Shown here piece by piece: positions 17,106-25,957 of a DNA stretch of 64,000 bases. The stretch lies in contig CAKPXP010000004.1 in NCBI GenBank assembly GCA_934202005.1, positions 62,001 to 126,000 on the forward strand. The letters run 5' to 3'. The stretch's first letter is position 1. Each line of letters starts with the position of its first letter. The notes under the pieces are model-generated. The model saw only the letters and a list, made by a program, of their open reading frames with translations. It ran no database searches and was not told the DNA's origin. This stretch comes from an uncultured Selenomonas sp. (lineage in GTDB: Bacteria > Bacillota > Negativicutes > Selenomonadales > Selenomonadaceae). A program made the translations under genes and the position numbers.

Positions 17106-17756
17106 GTGCGTTTAAGAAGGAAACCCTGGGTGGATGAGGCCATCCATGATTTTGATGCGTTCGTATTCCCGAAGGATGCGCCCGCGAGCGAGGCGGAGCA
17201 GGGGCGCTGGGCAGAGGTGTTCGGCCGGCAGGCGCCGCTTCATGTGGAGCTCGGCACGGGCAAGGGCGATTTCATCAGCCAGCTCGCCGAACGCGAGTCG
17301 GATGTGAATTTCATCGGCATCGAGGCGCAGCAGGATGTACTCTACGCGGCGGCGAAGAAGGTCGCGGAGAAGGAGCTTCGGAATGTGCGTCTGCTCGTCT
17401 TTGACATCAACGGCATCGAGCGGATTTTCGCGTCCGGCGAGGTGGACAGGTTCTATATCAATTTCTGCGATCCGTGGCCGAAGAAGCGGCATTACAAGCG
17501 CCGCCTGACGTATGTCGGCTTCCTCGAGAAATACCGCCGCCTGCTCAAGCAGGGCGGAGAGCTCCATTTCAAGACGGACAACCATCCGCTCTTCCTGTTC
17601 TCGCTCGGCCAGTTCGAGGAGGCAGGGCTCACGGTGCGCGATGTCTCGTACGACCTCCACGCGGAAAACCGGCCCGACAACATCATGACGGAGTATGAAC
17701 GGAAATTCAGCGGCTTCGGCGAGAAAATCCATCGCTGCGAAGTCGTGTTCCCCTGA
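17106..17756 (+). CDS. trmB: tRNA (guanine-N7-)-methyltransferase TrmB
   Basis: The 216-residue protein carries the SAM-binding motif VELGTGKGDFI (about 48-58), FIGIEAQ, and the diagnostic FCDPWPKKRHYKRRL (about 120-134). The C-terminal TEYERKFSGFGEKIHR is also typical of TrmB. It methylates G46 of tRNA at N7. It starts at GTG 17106 with AAGGAGAG upstream, only 12 nt after the regulator gene, so they may share a transcript. The length fits the family. Confidence 0.96.
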   Translation: MRLRRKPWVDEAIHDFDAFVFPKDAPASEAEQGRWAEVFGRQAPLHVELGTGKGDFISQLAERESDVNFIGIEAQQDVLYAAAKKVAEKELRNVRLLVFDINGIERIFASGEVDRFYINFCDPWPKKRHYKRRLTYVGFLEKYRRLLKQGGELHFKTDNHPLFLFSLGQFEEAGLTVRDVSYDLHAENRPDNIMTEYERKFSGFGEKIHRCEVVFP

Positions 17757-17770
17757 GGGAGGCGGCACAC

Positions 17771-19030
17771 TTGGTGGAAAAGGGAGAAGCGGCGGCAGCG
17801 CCGCGCTCGCCGCTCGTGCGGAAGAAGTTCTGGAGCAGCGATATGGAGGCCGTCTTCGGTATCACGCTCGTGCTGCTCGTCCTCGGCACGGTCAATGTCT
17901 TCAGTTCGAGCTTCGTATCGGCGGAGCTGAGGTTTGATGACGCGTATTTCTTCTTGAAGCGGCATCTCATCTCCATGTCGCTGGGCCTCGTGCTGTTCTT
18001 CATCGGCGCACGCGCGGACTACCATATCTGGCGGAAACTGATGCCCTGGGTGCTGGCACTCACGGTGCTTGCGCTTGTGGCCGTGTTTTTTATCGGCCCG
18101 GAGGTCAACGGCGCGCGGCGCTGGCTGCCGCTGCCGTTCATGCAGGTGCAGCCGGCGGAGGGCGCGAAGCTCGTCGCCATCATGCTCGCGTCAGCGTCGA
18201 TGGCTGCGCGCGTGCGCCACAAGGCGCGCGTGAGTCCCATCAATCTGCAGTATGCCTGCATCCTCGTCATGGCGGCGCTCGTCGAGAAAGAGCCGGACAT
18301 GGGGACGGCCTGCGTCATCATCGGCGTCCCCATCGTCCTCTATCTCGTGGCCGCGCAGCTGCCGCTGCGGCGGCTGCTCGCGGTGCTCGCGGCGCTTGCG
18401 GCAGGTGCCGCTTATTTCATCATGTCGCAGACCTACCGCATCGAGCGCGTCCGCATCATGTGGGATCCCTGGCAGGACGCGCAGAATGCCGGCTACCAGA
18501 TCGTGCAGTCGCTCTCGACCATCGGCTCGGGAGAGTTCCTCGGCATGGGACTCGGCGTGGGCGTGAGCAAGTATGACTATCTGCCTGAGGCGCATACGGA
18601 CTTCGCTTTCGCGATTTTCTGCCAGGAGAACGGCTACCTCGGCGCGCTCTTCGTTTTCATCTTCTACACGGCACTCGCCGTCTACGGTGCCCGCATCGCG
18701 GACAAGGCGAGCGACCGCTACGGCCAGCTCCTCGCGTTCGGCATCGTCGTGCTCGTCGTCGGCCAGGCGATCTGCAACATGCTCATGGTCGGCGGCGTGT
18801 TCCCCGTCGTCGGCGTGCCGCTGCCCTTCATCAGCTACGGCGGCAGCTCGCTCATCTTCACGCTGCTCTCTATGGGCATCCTCGTGAGCATCGGCAGGAT
18901 CGGCGAGGTGGCGCGGCGCGATCGTGCGCGGGCTCGGGCGGAGGCGGAGGCGCGCGAGGACGCGCCGCGCCCGCATATCGGCCTGCGCCTCGTGCGGGGA
19001 CAGAGGACACCTTCCGGAGGTAAGAAATGA
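17771..19030 (+). CDS. FtsW/RodA/SpoVE-family SEDS protein
   Basis: The 419-residue protein starts at TTG 17771 after GAGGGAGG and has about ten hydrophobic segments. SEDS hallmarks are visible: FIGPEVNGARRWLPLPF, PDMGTACVI, the long loop with ERVRIMWDPWQDAQNAGYQIVQS, and GVPLPFISYGGSSLI near the end. SEDS proteins polymerise peptidoglycan glycan strands from lipid II with a partner class B PBP. The GLGVGVSKYDYLPEAHTDF segment favours the FtsW/SpoVE side over RodA, but assignment is uncertain. It overlaps the next gene by 4 nt. Confidence 0.92.
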   Translation: MVEKGEAAAAPRSPLVRKKFWSSDMEAVFGITLVLLVLGTVNVFSSSFVSAELRFDDAYFFLKRHLISMSLGLVLFFIGARADYHIWRKLMPWVLALTVLALVAVFFIGPEVNGARRWLPLPFMQVQPAEGAKLVAIMLASASMAARVRHKARVSPINLQYACILVMAALVEKEPDMGTACVIIGVPIVLYLVAAQLPLRRLLAVLAALAAGAAYFIMSQTYRIERVRIMWDPWQDAQNAGYQIVQSLSTIGSGEFLGMGLGVGVSKYDYLPEAHTDFAFAIFCQENGYLGALFVFIFYTALAVYGARIADKASDRYGQLLAFGIVVLVVGQAICNMLMVGGVFPVVGVPLPFISYGGSSLIFTLLSMGILVSIGRIGEVARRDRARARAEAEAREDAPRPHIGLRLVRGQRTPSGGKK

Positions 19031-20181
19031 ACCCGTTTTCCTTTCTCTTTGTGATCTGCGCGCTGCTGGCGATCGTGTTCCTGCTGCACTGGCTGGCCTT
19101 GCGGCAGGTATTTCCCGAGCGGTGGGCGTGTCGGCTGCAGCGGCTCTCCCTTGCGGCTGTGCTGCTCACGGCACTTGGCCTCGTGCTCGGGCCGTATGTG
19201 CGCCGCTATCTGCCGGTGCCGCCGGGCGTATTGCTGCAGGCGGCGGTCATGATATTTGTGACAGAGGCGCTGCTCGTCCTCCTCGTGGCGATCGGCGTGC
19301 TCTGGCAGCGGCTCGCGGGGCTGCGCGGTCCCGTGCGCGTGGACTGGGGGCGGCGCCGGCTGCTGCGGCATGCGGCGGCGTATCCCGCGCTCGCGCTCGC
19401 GGGCGGGCTTTACGGCGGCCTCTATGAAAAGTCGGCGACCGTGGTGCGGGAGCACATCCTGCCCGTCGCTGAGCTCCCTGCGTCGCTGCGGGGGTTCCGC
19501 ATCGCGCAGCTCAGCGATGTCCACCTCGGCTGGTTCTTCTCGCTCGAGGATTATCGGCAGCTGCTCGAGCGCACGGCGGCGGGCGCGCCGGACGCACTCG
19601 TCCTGACGGGCGATATCTTCGATGACGACGCGCTCAACGGGCGTGCGGTCGCGCTCACGGCGCAGTATGCCGCACGGTTTCCGCAGGGCATCTGGTATAT
19701 CTACGGCAACCATGAGCATCGGCGCAACCTGCCCGCCATCCGCGCGGCCCTGCAAGAGACGGAGATCCATCTGCTCGTCAACGAGGCGGCGCCTGTGACG
19801 GCGGGGGAGCAGCCGCTCTATTTCGCGGGCGTGGACTATCCGTTCGCGCACGGCGAGGCGTTCCGGGAGCAGCGCAGGGCGTTTGCCGCGCAGGCGTTCG
19901 CATCAGTGCCGCAGGGGGCAGTGACGGTGCTGCTCGCGCATCATCCGGAGTTCATCGACGACGGCGCGGCGCACGGTGCGGCGCTCACGCTCACGGGCCA
20001 TACGCATGGCTGCCAGTTCGGCGTGCTCGGCTTGCCGCTTTTGCCGCTGTTCAAGTACAACCGCGGTCTCGTGCACGCAGGAGGGCACACGGGCTATGTA
20101 CACAGCGGCAACGGCAGCTGGTTCCCGTGCCGCATCGGCTGCCCGCCGGAGATCGCGTATTTCACGCTGCGGCGGGCGTAG
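19027..20181 (+). CDS. Membrane-anchored metallophosphoesterase (YkuE/YaeI type)
   Basis: The 384-residue protein has about four hydrophobic segments in the first 130 residues and then a calcineurin-like phosphoesterase domain. The metal ligands are visible in order: QLSDVHLGW (about 160), LTGDIFDDD (about 195), YGNHEHR (about 235), LAHHPEF (about 300) and LTGHTHGCQ (about 323). Related proteins act on phospholipids or UDP-sugars at the membrane; no specific substrate can be assigned. It overlaps the SEDS gene by ATGA, so they are translationally coupled. Confidence 0.9.
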   Translation: MNPFSFLFVICALLAIVFLLHWLALRQVFPERWACRLQRLSLAAVLLTALGLVLGPYVRRYLPVPPGVLLQAAVMIFVTEALLVLLVAIGVLWQRLAGLRGPVRVDWGRRRLLRHAAAYPALALAGGLYGGLYEKSATVVREHILPVAELPASLRGFRIAQLSDVHLGWFFSLEDYRQLLERTAAGAPDALVLTGDIFDDDALNGRAVALTAQYAARFPQGIWYIYGNHEHRRNLPAIRAALQETEIHLLVNEAAPVTAGEQPLYFAGVDYPFAHGEAFREQRRAFAAQAFASVPQGAVTVLLAHHPEFIDDGAAHGAALTLTGHTHGCQFGVLGLPLLPLFKYNRGLVHAGGHTGYVHSGNGSWFPCRIGCPPEIAYFTLRRA

Positions 20182-20214
20182 GCGGCGCTATGGCGGCGCG
20201 ATGGGAGGAGCGTC

Positions 20215-21759
20215 ATGACGGAGAGAGAACGGGCAGCGCTGCGGGACATCCGCGCGCAGCTCGCGCGCGGCGAGGCGGAGGCGGCGCTCGCCGCGCTCAG
20301 AGCGCTGCGGGAGACAGCTTCGCCGGAGTTTCGCGCGCGCGATCTCTGGCGCGTGCACGAGCTTTTCGGCGCGGCGTTCCGGCTGCTCGGCGACGCGGCT
20401 GGCTGCGCGCAGGCGTACTATGAGGCGGCGCGCGCTGACCGCTTCCTGCGCAGCCAGCGCGCGCACTATTCCTCTTATCTCTTTGCGCTGCATTACTTGC
20501 CGGGAATCTCGGCGGCGGCGCTCGCGGCGCAGCATTTCGCCTGCGGCCGCCTCTATGAGACGACGGAGGACGAGGGCGCGGGGGCGCGGGCAGTGCCCCC
20601 GCGCCCTCTTTCGCGTGGCGGGGGAGCGGCTGGTGCTGCACGGCCGCTGCGCGTGGGCTTTCTCGCGCCGGATTTCCATGATTCCGCCGCCGCGCGGTTC
20701 TACGATGTATTTTTTGACCTGCCGCGCCGTGCGTTCACGTTGTATGCGTACAGCCTCGCGGCGGAGGAGGACGCGCTGACGGCCTCCGTGCGCGCGCGCA
20801 CCGCCGCCTATCGCGTGCTCGCGGGGGAGGGCATCGCGGCGGCGGCGGATATCGTGCGCGCCGACAGGCTCGATGTGCTCGTCGATCTCGGCGGCCATAC
20901 GGCGGGCGGGGGCACGCTCCCCCTCCTCGCGCGGCGGCTCGCGCCTGTGCAGCTCGAGGCCGTCGGCTGGTTCGATACGACGGGCGTTCCGGGTGTCGAC
21001 GCGCTGCTCACGGACGGCGTGATGGACGGCGCGGGCGCGGCGCGGCTCTTCACGGAGCGGCTCTGCCGCCTGCCGCACGCCTGGTGCTTCACGCCGACGG
21101 CGGCGATGCGCGCGCTGGCCGCGCAGGCGAGAGAGGCGCAGGCGAGAGGGACGGAGGATGCGCGAGGTACTCAGGCGGGCGCAGTGGCGGGCGGCGTGAC
21201 GTTTGCCGCGTTCGGGAATTTCCTCAAGATCTCCGACGCGGTGCTCGCCGCCTGGCAAGAGATCCTCTGCCGACTGCCCGCGGCGCGGCTCGTGCTGCAG
21301 GACACGCTGCGCGCGCCGGTACGCGTGCGCGTCCTGCGGGCACGCCTCGCGGCGCAGGGCCTGCCGCTCGCGCGCGTCGCCGTGCGCATGGGGGAGGATG
21401 GCTACCTCGCCGCGCTCGCGCGCGCGGATGTCGTGCTCGATACGTTCCCCTATCCGGGCGGCGCGATGACGGCGACGGCGCTTGCGCTCGGCGTACCCGT
21501 GCTGACGCTCGCGGGCAGCCACCACAGCGCGCGCGTCGGCCGCTCGCTGCTCACGGCGGCGGGCCATCCGGAGCTCATCGCGGCGGACGCCGCGGACTAT
21601 GTGCGCACGGCCTGCGAGCTCGCGCGGGACAGCGGCCGGCGGGCGCGCCTGCGCGCGGATCTCCTGCGGCAGCAGACGGAGGAGGCCATCGCGGCGCGGC
21701 GCGCGGACTATCTGCGCCATTTCGCGGCGGCGCTGCGGCAGCTTGCGGGCGGCGCATGA
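20215..21759 (+). CDS. SPINDLY-type GT41-like glycosyltransferase
   Basis: The 514-residue protein has a short helical TPR-like N-terminus (about 1-120) and a GT41/O-GlcNAc transferase-like catalytic half. Visible landmarks are LRVGFLAPDFHDS, LVDLGGHTAGG, the conserved active-site-type Lys in FAAFGNFLKISD and LDTFPYPGGAMTATALALGVPV. The cluster's other members have GGGTTCDALYMGVP at the last position, so this copy is divergent in the donor-binding loop. An Ala/Gly-rich insert at about 118-138 interrupts the linker. In bacteria such proteins often glycosylate flagellin. It lies 33 nt after the phosphoesterase gene and 116 nt before a methyltransferase-like gene. Confidence 0.85.
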   Translation: MTERERAALRDIRAQLARGEAEAALAALRALRETASPEFRARDLWRVHELFGAAFRLLGDAAGCAQAYYEAARADRFLRSQRAHYSSYLFALHYLPGISAAALAAQHFACGRLYETTEDEGAGARAVPPRPLSRGGGAAGAARPLRVGFLAPDFHDSAAARFYDVFFDLPRRAFTLYAYSLAAEEDALTASVRARTAAYRVLAGEGIAAAADIVRADRLDVLVDLGGHTAGGGTLPLLARRLAPVQLEAVGWFDTTGVPGVDALLTDGVMDGAGAARLFTERLCRLPHAWCFTPTAAMRALAAQAREAQARGTEDARGTQAGAVAGGVTFAAFGNFLKISDAVLAAWQEILCRLPAARLVLQDTLRAPVRVRVLRARLAAQGLPLARVAVRMGEDGYLAALARADVVLDTFPYPGGAMTATALALGVPVLTLAGSHHSARVGRSLLTAAGHPELIAADAADYVRTACELARDSGRRARLRADLLRQQTEEAIAARRADYLRHFAAALRQLAGGA

Positions 21760-21875
21760 GCGCGCAGCGAGCGAGGCGCGGCACTGCGCATGGCGGCAAG
21801 GGCAGGAGATTGCCTGCCGGGGGAAGCTGTGTATTGCTGCTGCGAGCGTTCCGGCAGCACAGGGAGGAGAGAATC

Positions 21876-22730
21876 ATGATGGATGGGACACAGACGGCCG
21901 GAGCGGTGCGGGAGGAGATCGACGACCTCTATTTCGTGCCGCATGGCCCGCAGCCGCTGCGCGTGCTCGCCATCGAGGCACACGCGCTCCTGCCGCGCCT
22001 TCTCGCACGTCTGCCCGCCGCGCGCGTCACGGCCGTGACGCGCTTCGACGGGCTCGGTTTGCCCGCGTCGCTTGCGGGCCGCGTCTCGCTCGTCCACGCG
22101 GACACGCGCGTGCAGGCGCCGCCGCTGCCGGCGGGGAGCTATGACATCATCCTCGCGCCGCATGTGCTCACGGAGGCACTCGATCCCTACGACACGCTGC
22201 TCGCGCTCAGCCGCCTGCTCACAGACGTGGGGCGGCTCGCGGCCGCGTTCCTCAACGTCCGCTGCTGCGATGTCCTCGCGGGCCTGCAGGCAGGCGAGTT
22301 CCCCTTCCGCGCGCAGCGCCTCTACGCCAAGGCGGAGGTCGTGCGCCTGCTCAATGACGCGCTCTTCAAGGAGATTACCTTCGCGCCGGGCGCGCAGGCG
22401 GCTGCGCCGCGCGGCGCGGCGTTCCGCGCGTGCGGCTTCGACGACACGAGCCACGACCTCACGACGCGCGTCTGGCTCGTGCGCGCCGACCGCTCGACGG
22501 GTGCTGTGGCGGCGCTCAAGAGCCTCTATACGCAAGAAACCCGCGCGGAACTCGCGCGGGTGCTGCACCGCATCGAGTACGGCGTCCGGGCAGAGGAGAA
22601 CATCGAGCGGCTGCAGGCACTCTGTACACGAGAGGGCATCTTCCGCGACTACCTCGAGGACTTCGTGCGCGAAGTCGTCACACATCCCGCGCGTCTCAGC
22701 GGCATCATCGAGCGGCTGCGGCTGGCATGA
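21876..22730 (+). CDS. SAM-dependent methyltransferase-like protein
   Basis: The start is ATG 21876, 6 nt after GGGAGGAGAG; the frame is open further upstream but that part is an overlap with the preceding gene. The 284-residue product has a Rossmann-like order: LRVLAIEAHALLPRL in place of motif I, RVSLVHAD, and YDIILAPHVLTEALDPYDTLLAL, which corresponds to the DxIxxxHVLEHL block of type-11 methyltransferases. The glycine-rich loop of motif I is weak, so SAM binding may be degenerate. It is probably linked functionally to the preceding glycosyltransferase. Confidence 0.65.
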   Translation: MMDGTQTAGAVREEIDDLYFVPHGPQPLRVLAIEAHALLPRLLARLPAARVTAVTRFDGLGLPASLAGRVSLVHADTRVQAPPLPAGSYDIILAPHVLTEALDPYDTLLALSRLLTDVGRLAAAFLNVRCCDVLAGLQAGEFPFRAQRLYAKAEVVRLLNDALFKEITFAPGAQAAAPRGAAFRACGFDDTSHDLTTRVWLVRADRSTGAVAALKSLYTQETRAELARVLHRIEYGVRAEENIERLQALCTREGIFRDYLEDFVREVVTHPARLSGIIERLRLA

Positions 22731-22768
22731 AAAAAGCGCTTCTACATGCAGGAAGCGCTTTTTTCATG
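22726..22768. terminator. Bidirectional intrinsic terminator
   Basis: CATG plus AAAAAAGCGCTTC pairs perfectly with GAAGCGCTTTTTT plus CATG around a 9-nt loop. It ends the methyltransferase-like gene on + and the TSUP gene on -. Confidence 0.9.
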
Positions 22769-22792
22769 CTGTGATGGCCGAGATGTCCTTTC

Positions 22793-23590
22793 TCAGTGCG
22801 TGCTGCCGAGCGCGATGAGCCGCAGGCCGAGCGCGAACATCGCGCAGGAGAGCAGCACGAGGATGACTTTCGATTTCGTCTTCTGCGAGATACGCGCGCC
22901 GAGCTGCGCGCCGATGGCCGCGCCGAGCGAGATGCAGATGGCGGGCAGCCAGACGATGTGGTGGAGGAGAAAATGGCTGATGACGCCGAAGAGCGACGAG
23001 CACGCGAGCACGAAATGCGACGTCGCCGTCGCCACATGCACGAGGAAGCCCAAGAGGTAGATCATGAGCGGCACGTGCACGACGCCGCCGCCGATGCCGA
23101 AGATGCTTGAGAGGAAACCGACGAAGAAGCTCGCGCCGATGCCGATCCACTGGTTGAACTGGAAGTCCGGCCCGACCTCCGTGACCTCGGCGCGGTGGCT
23201 GTGCGTCGCGTTCCAGCCCATGAGGAGGGACATGAGCAGCAGGAAGATGCCGAAATAGAAATCGAGCATCGGCCCGGAGAAATCATCGACGATGTACGAG
23301 CCGAGGATCGCGCCGGGCAGCGTCGCGAGCGCGAACGGAACCGCCGCGCGGAAGAGCACGCGCTTCTGCCGGATGTAGGCCGCTGTCCCCGAGAGCGCGT
23401 TCGCCATGACGACGACGAGCGACGTGCCCGTGATCTGCGCTGCTGAGTGGAAATACGGATACACGCCGCCCTCGCTCAGAAAGAGGATGAAGACCGGCAC
23501 GCAGATGAGTCCGCCGCCGATGCCGACGAGCGTGCCGAACGTCCCGACCCCGATGCCGAGCAGCAGAAAGAGGAGAATCTGAAGAATCAT
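22793..23590 (-). CDS. TSUP (TauE/SafE) family permease
   Basis: The start at 23590 on the minus strand (MILQILLFLLLGIG) has AAGG upstream; an in-frame ATG at 23632 adds 14 charged residues and looks less likely. The 265-residue product has about eight hydrophobic segments and the duplicated family motif GTLVGIGGGLICVPVF near the start, echoed by SIFGIGGGVVHVPLM in the middle. TSUP proteins export or import small sulfur- or carbon-containing anions (sulfite, taurine, sulfoacetate). The substrate cannot be told. Confidence 0.9.
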   Translation of the reverse strand: MILQILLFLLLGIGVGTFGTLVGIGGGLICVPVFILFLSEGGVYPYFHSAAQITGTSLVVVMANALSGTAAYIRQKRVLFRAAVPFALATLPGAILGSYIVDDFSGPMLDFYFGIFLLLMSLLMGWNATHSHRAEVTEVGPDFQFNQWIGIGASFFVGFLSSIFGIGGGVVHVPLMIYLLGFLVHVATATSHFVLACSSLFGVISHFLLHHIVWLPAICISLGAAIGAQLGARISQKTKSKVILVLLSCAMFALGLRLIALGSTH

Positions 23591-23659
23591 AGAGCGCCTT
23601 CTTTCGCTAGTCAGAGTAAATTTCCCCGTCATTATACCATAAGCGTCTCTAGGCTGTCC

Positions 23660-23720
23660 TAAGGAAGCGCTGATTCATGCAAGGCGTCTCTTTCCTATCT
23701 TCCTTCCCCTGAGGGAAGGT
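23660..23720. repeat. Partial intergenic palindromic-repeat end
   Basis: TAAGGAAGCGCTGATTCATG at 23660-23679 resembles the terminal sequence of the large palindromic elements at 37768 and 52529 (TAGGAACCGCTGATT). A perfect hairpin CCTTCCCCTGAGGGAAGG follows at 23702-23719. No matching right end is obvious, so it is probably a truncated copy. The rest of the 23.6-23.84 kb gap holds nothing recognised. Confidence 0.45.
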
Positions 23721-23843
23721 TCGTGTTCGCAAATCAATCGGCACGCCCGAAGGATCTTCGTCCGCCTTCAAGGGCTTGCTGTGCATCACGCATGGAAACG
23801 AGAAAGAATCATTATAAACAATGACAAAATATTCATTTATTTA

Positions 23844-23872
23844 TAGACAATTACGGGGCAAAGTGCTATACT
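23844..23872 (+). promoter_or_regulatory. Sigma-70 promoter for cstA
   Basis: TAGACA at 23844-23849 and TATACT at 23867-23872 are 17 nt apart in an AT-rich stretch, about 110 nt before the cstA start. Confidence 0.75.
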
Positions 23873-23980
23873 TGGAAGAAATAAGATAAAATCTCATGAG
23901 AAATAAGAAACGGAGGGAGGGCCGCTCGGAACGTCCATGCCATCATCTATAATGAGAAAGAAACATGAGGTGAATGAAAT

Positions 23981-25405
23981 ATGACAGCATTTCTTTTTGC
24001 GCTCTGTGCACTCATCGTGGGGTATTTCGTCTACGGCAAGATCGTCGAGCACGTCTTCGGGCCGACGGATCGTCCGACGCCGGCGCTCCGCCATAACGAC
24101 GGCGTTGACTACATCCCGTTGCCGACCTGGAAGGTCTTCATGATCCAGCTCCTCAACATCGCCGGCCTCGGCCCGATTTTCGGCGCGCTCGGCGGTGCGA
24201 TCTGGGGGCCGAGCGTCTATCTCTGGATCGTCTTCGGCACGATCTTCGCCGGCGGCGTGCACGACTATCTCTCGGGCATGATCTCGCTGCGCGAGGATGG
24301 CAAGAGCATCTCGGAGGTCGTCGGCAACCACATGGGGAGCACGATGCTCTTCATCATGCGCGTGTTCTCCGTCGTGCTCCTCGTGCTCGTCGGTACGGTG
24401 TTTATGACGGGCCCCGCGGGACTGCTCTCGCACCTCACGGGCGTCGCGGTCACCTATGTGCTGCCCTGCGTGCTGCTCTACTACTTCCTCGCGACGCTGC
24501 TGCCGATCGACACGCTCATCGCGCGCTTCTATCCGCTCTTCGGCGCCTGCCTCATCATCATGGCGCTCGGCATCATGGCGGGCATGCTCCTCGGCGTCGG
24601 CGGGCACACGATGCCTGAGATGACGCTCGAGAACCTCCATCCGCTCGGCCCGGACAAGATGCCGATCTGGCCGCTCATGTTCATCACGGTCGCCTGCGGC
24701 GCCGTCTCCGGCTTCCACTCCACGCAGTCGCCGCTCATGGCGCGCTGCCTCAAGGACGAACGCCTCGGCCGCCCCGTATTCTACGGCGCGATGGTCGCCG
24801 AGGGCATCATCGCCCTCATCTGGGCCGCGGCCGGCATCACGTTCTATGACAGCACGGGCGGGCTTGCCGCCGCGATGAAAGCGGGCGGCGCGGGCACCGT
24901 CGTCAACGATATCTGCATCGGCTTCATGGGCACGGGCATCGGCAGCGTCCTCGCAATGCTCGGCGTCATCGCCTGCCCGATCACCTCGGGCGACACGGCG
25001 TTCCGCTCCGCGCGCCTCACGCTCGCTGACTGGCTCGGCGTCTCGCAGGAAAAGGCGGCCAAGCGCCTCCTCTTCGCGGTGCCCCTGCTCACGGTCGGCG
25101 GCATCCTCTCGCAGATGGACTTCAATATCGTCTGGCGCTATTTCTCCTGGACGAACCAGACGCTCGCAATGATCGTCCTCTGGACGGGCGCCGTCTACCT
25201 CTACCGCACGAAGCCAGGCACGAAAGCATTCATCATCCCGATGGTGCCGGCGACGTTCATGTCCGCCGTCACGAGCACCTACATCCTGCAGGCGCCTGAG
25301 GGCCTGAAGCTCGCGACGAGCATCAGCTATCCCATCGGCATCATCTTCGCCGTCTTCTGCCTCGCGCTCTTCCTCAAGAAGACCGTGCTGAGCGCGAGAG
25401 ACTGA
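23981..25405 (+). CDS. cstA: CstA-family carbon starvation/pyruvate or peptide transporter
   Basis: The 474-residue polytopic protein begins with a transmembrane helix (FLFALCALIVGYFVYGKIVE). It contains CstA family blocks: FGPTDRPTPALRHNDGVDYIPLPTW recognised in part, NIAGLGPIFGALGGAIWGP, GGVHDYLSGMISLREDG and CPITSGDTAFRSARL. It is shorter than E. coli CstA (about 700) but matches the compact type common in Firmicutes. The family imports pyruvate or peptides during carbon limitation. It has its own promoter, with GAGGTGA as RBS. A terminator lies 300 nt beyond the stop, separated from it by a repeat. Confidence 0.93.
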   Translation: MTAFLFALCALIVGYFVYGKIVEHVFGPTDRPTPALRHNDGVDYIPLPTWKVFMIQLLNIAGLGPIFGALGGAIWGPSVYLWIVFGTIFAGGVHDYLSGMISLREDGKSISEVVGNHMGSTMLFIMRVFSVVLLVLVGTVFMTGPAGLLSHLTGVAVTYVLPCVLLYYFLATLLPIDTLIARFYPLFGACLIIMALGIMAGMLLGVGGHTMPEMTLENLHPLGPDKMPIWPLMFITVACGAVSGFHSTQSPLMARCLKDERLGRPVFYGAMVAEGIIALIWAAAGITFYDSTGGLAAAMKAGGAGTVVNDICIGFMGTGIGSVLAMLGVIACPITSGDTAFRSARLTLADWLGVSQEKAAKRLLFAVPLLTVGGILSQMDFNIVWRYFSWTNQTLAMIVLWTGAVYLYRTKPGTKAFIIPMVPATFMSAVTSTYILQAPEGLKLATSISYPIGIIFAVFCLALFLKKTVLSARD

Positions 25406-25416
25406 AGGAACTTCAG

Positions 25417-25684
25417 GGGACTACTGATTCATTCAAGGAATTTACCACTTTCTCTTGAGTGGATGAGAGCATACCTTCTCCTCAGGAGAAGGGGGACCGC
25501 GAAGCGGTGGAAGAGGTGCTGCACGGCGGGGGAATGTGCAGAAAAACCTAAATTCGAGGCAAAACACCTCTTCCGCCTCGCTACGCTTGGCACTCCCGGG
25601 GATGCCACTGGCATCCCGCGCTGTCGCGCCCCATGAGGGGAAGGTTAAATGAATGCGCGGCATCTATTAATCAACGATTTCTTA
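25417..25684. repeat. Palindrome-rich intergenic element between cstA and its terminator
   Basis: The left end ACTACTGATTCATTCAAGG (about 25420) and the right end CTATTAATCAACGATTTCTTA (about 25663-25684) form degenerate inverted termini like those at 37768 and 52529. Inside, CCTTCTCCTCAGGAGAAGG is a perfect hairpin, and GGAAGAGGTG (about 25508-25517) pairs with CACCTCTTCC (about 25567-25576). The segment 25590-25645 is homologous to 52470-52525. No gene is convincing here. Confidence 0.6.
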
Positions 25685-25705
25685 GCAATCCGAGATTCCT
25701 GGATG

Positions 25706-25740
25706 GGACGCACAGGCCGCATCGCCTGTGCGTCTTTTTC
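25706..25740 (+). terminator. Intrinsic terminator, probably of cstA
   Basis: GACGCACAGGC and GCCTGTGCGTC form an 11-bp perfect stem with a 6-nt loop followed by TTTTTC. Confidence 0.88.
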
Positions 25741-25904
25741 GTATGTCGGAATGCACGCCGACGCTTTCGAAAGAATCACTGCTCCCATCGGCACGCTACG
25801 TTTGCGGATAAAGGCGGGGCGTGGAGATGATTTGTAAGAACGGCAGGTATATCTGAGCGATTGCGCGCAGGCATGAGAATCTACCAGCCCCTTGGAAAAC
25901 GATA

Positions 25905-25933
25905 TTTACAGTGAAATAGCGGTGAGATAAAAT
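25905..25933 (+). promoter_or_regulatory. Sigma-70 promoter for the Rpn-type gene
   Basis: TTTACA at 25905-25910 and TAAAAT at 25928-25933 are spaced by 17 nt, 24 nt before the start codon. Confidence 0.7.
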
Positions 25934-25957
25934 AAAAGCAAGAGAGGAGGCACGCAC

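Noticed and set aside
21084..21875. Longer N-terminus for the methyltransferase-like gene
   Set aside because: This part is out-of-frame overlap with the GT41-like gene, with biased Arg/Gly/Ala composition; a strong RBS precedes ATG 21876.
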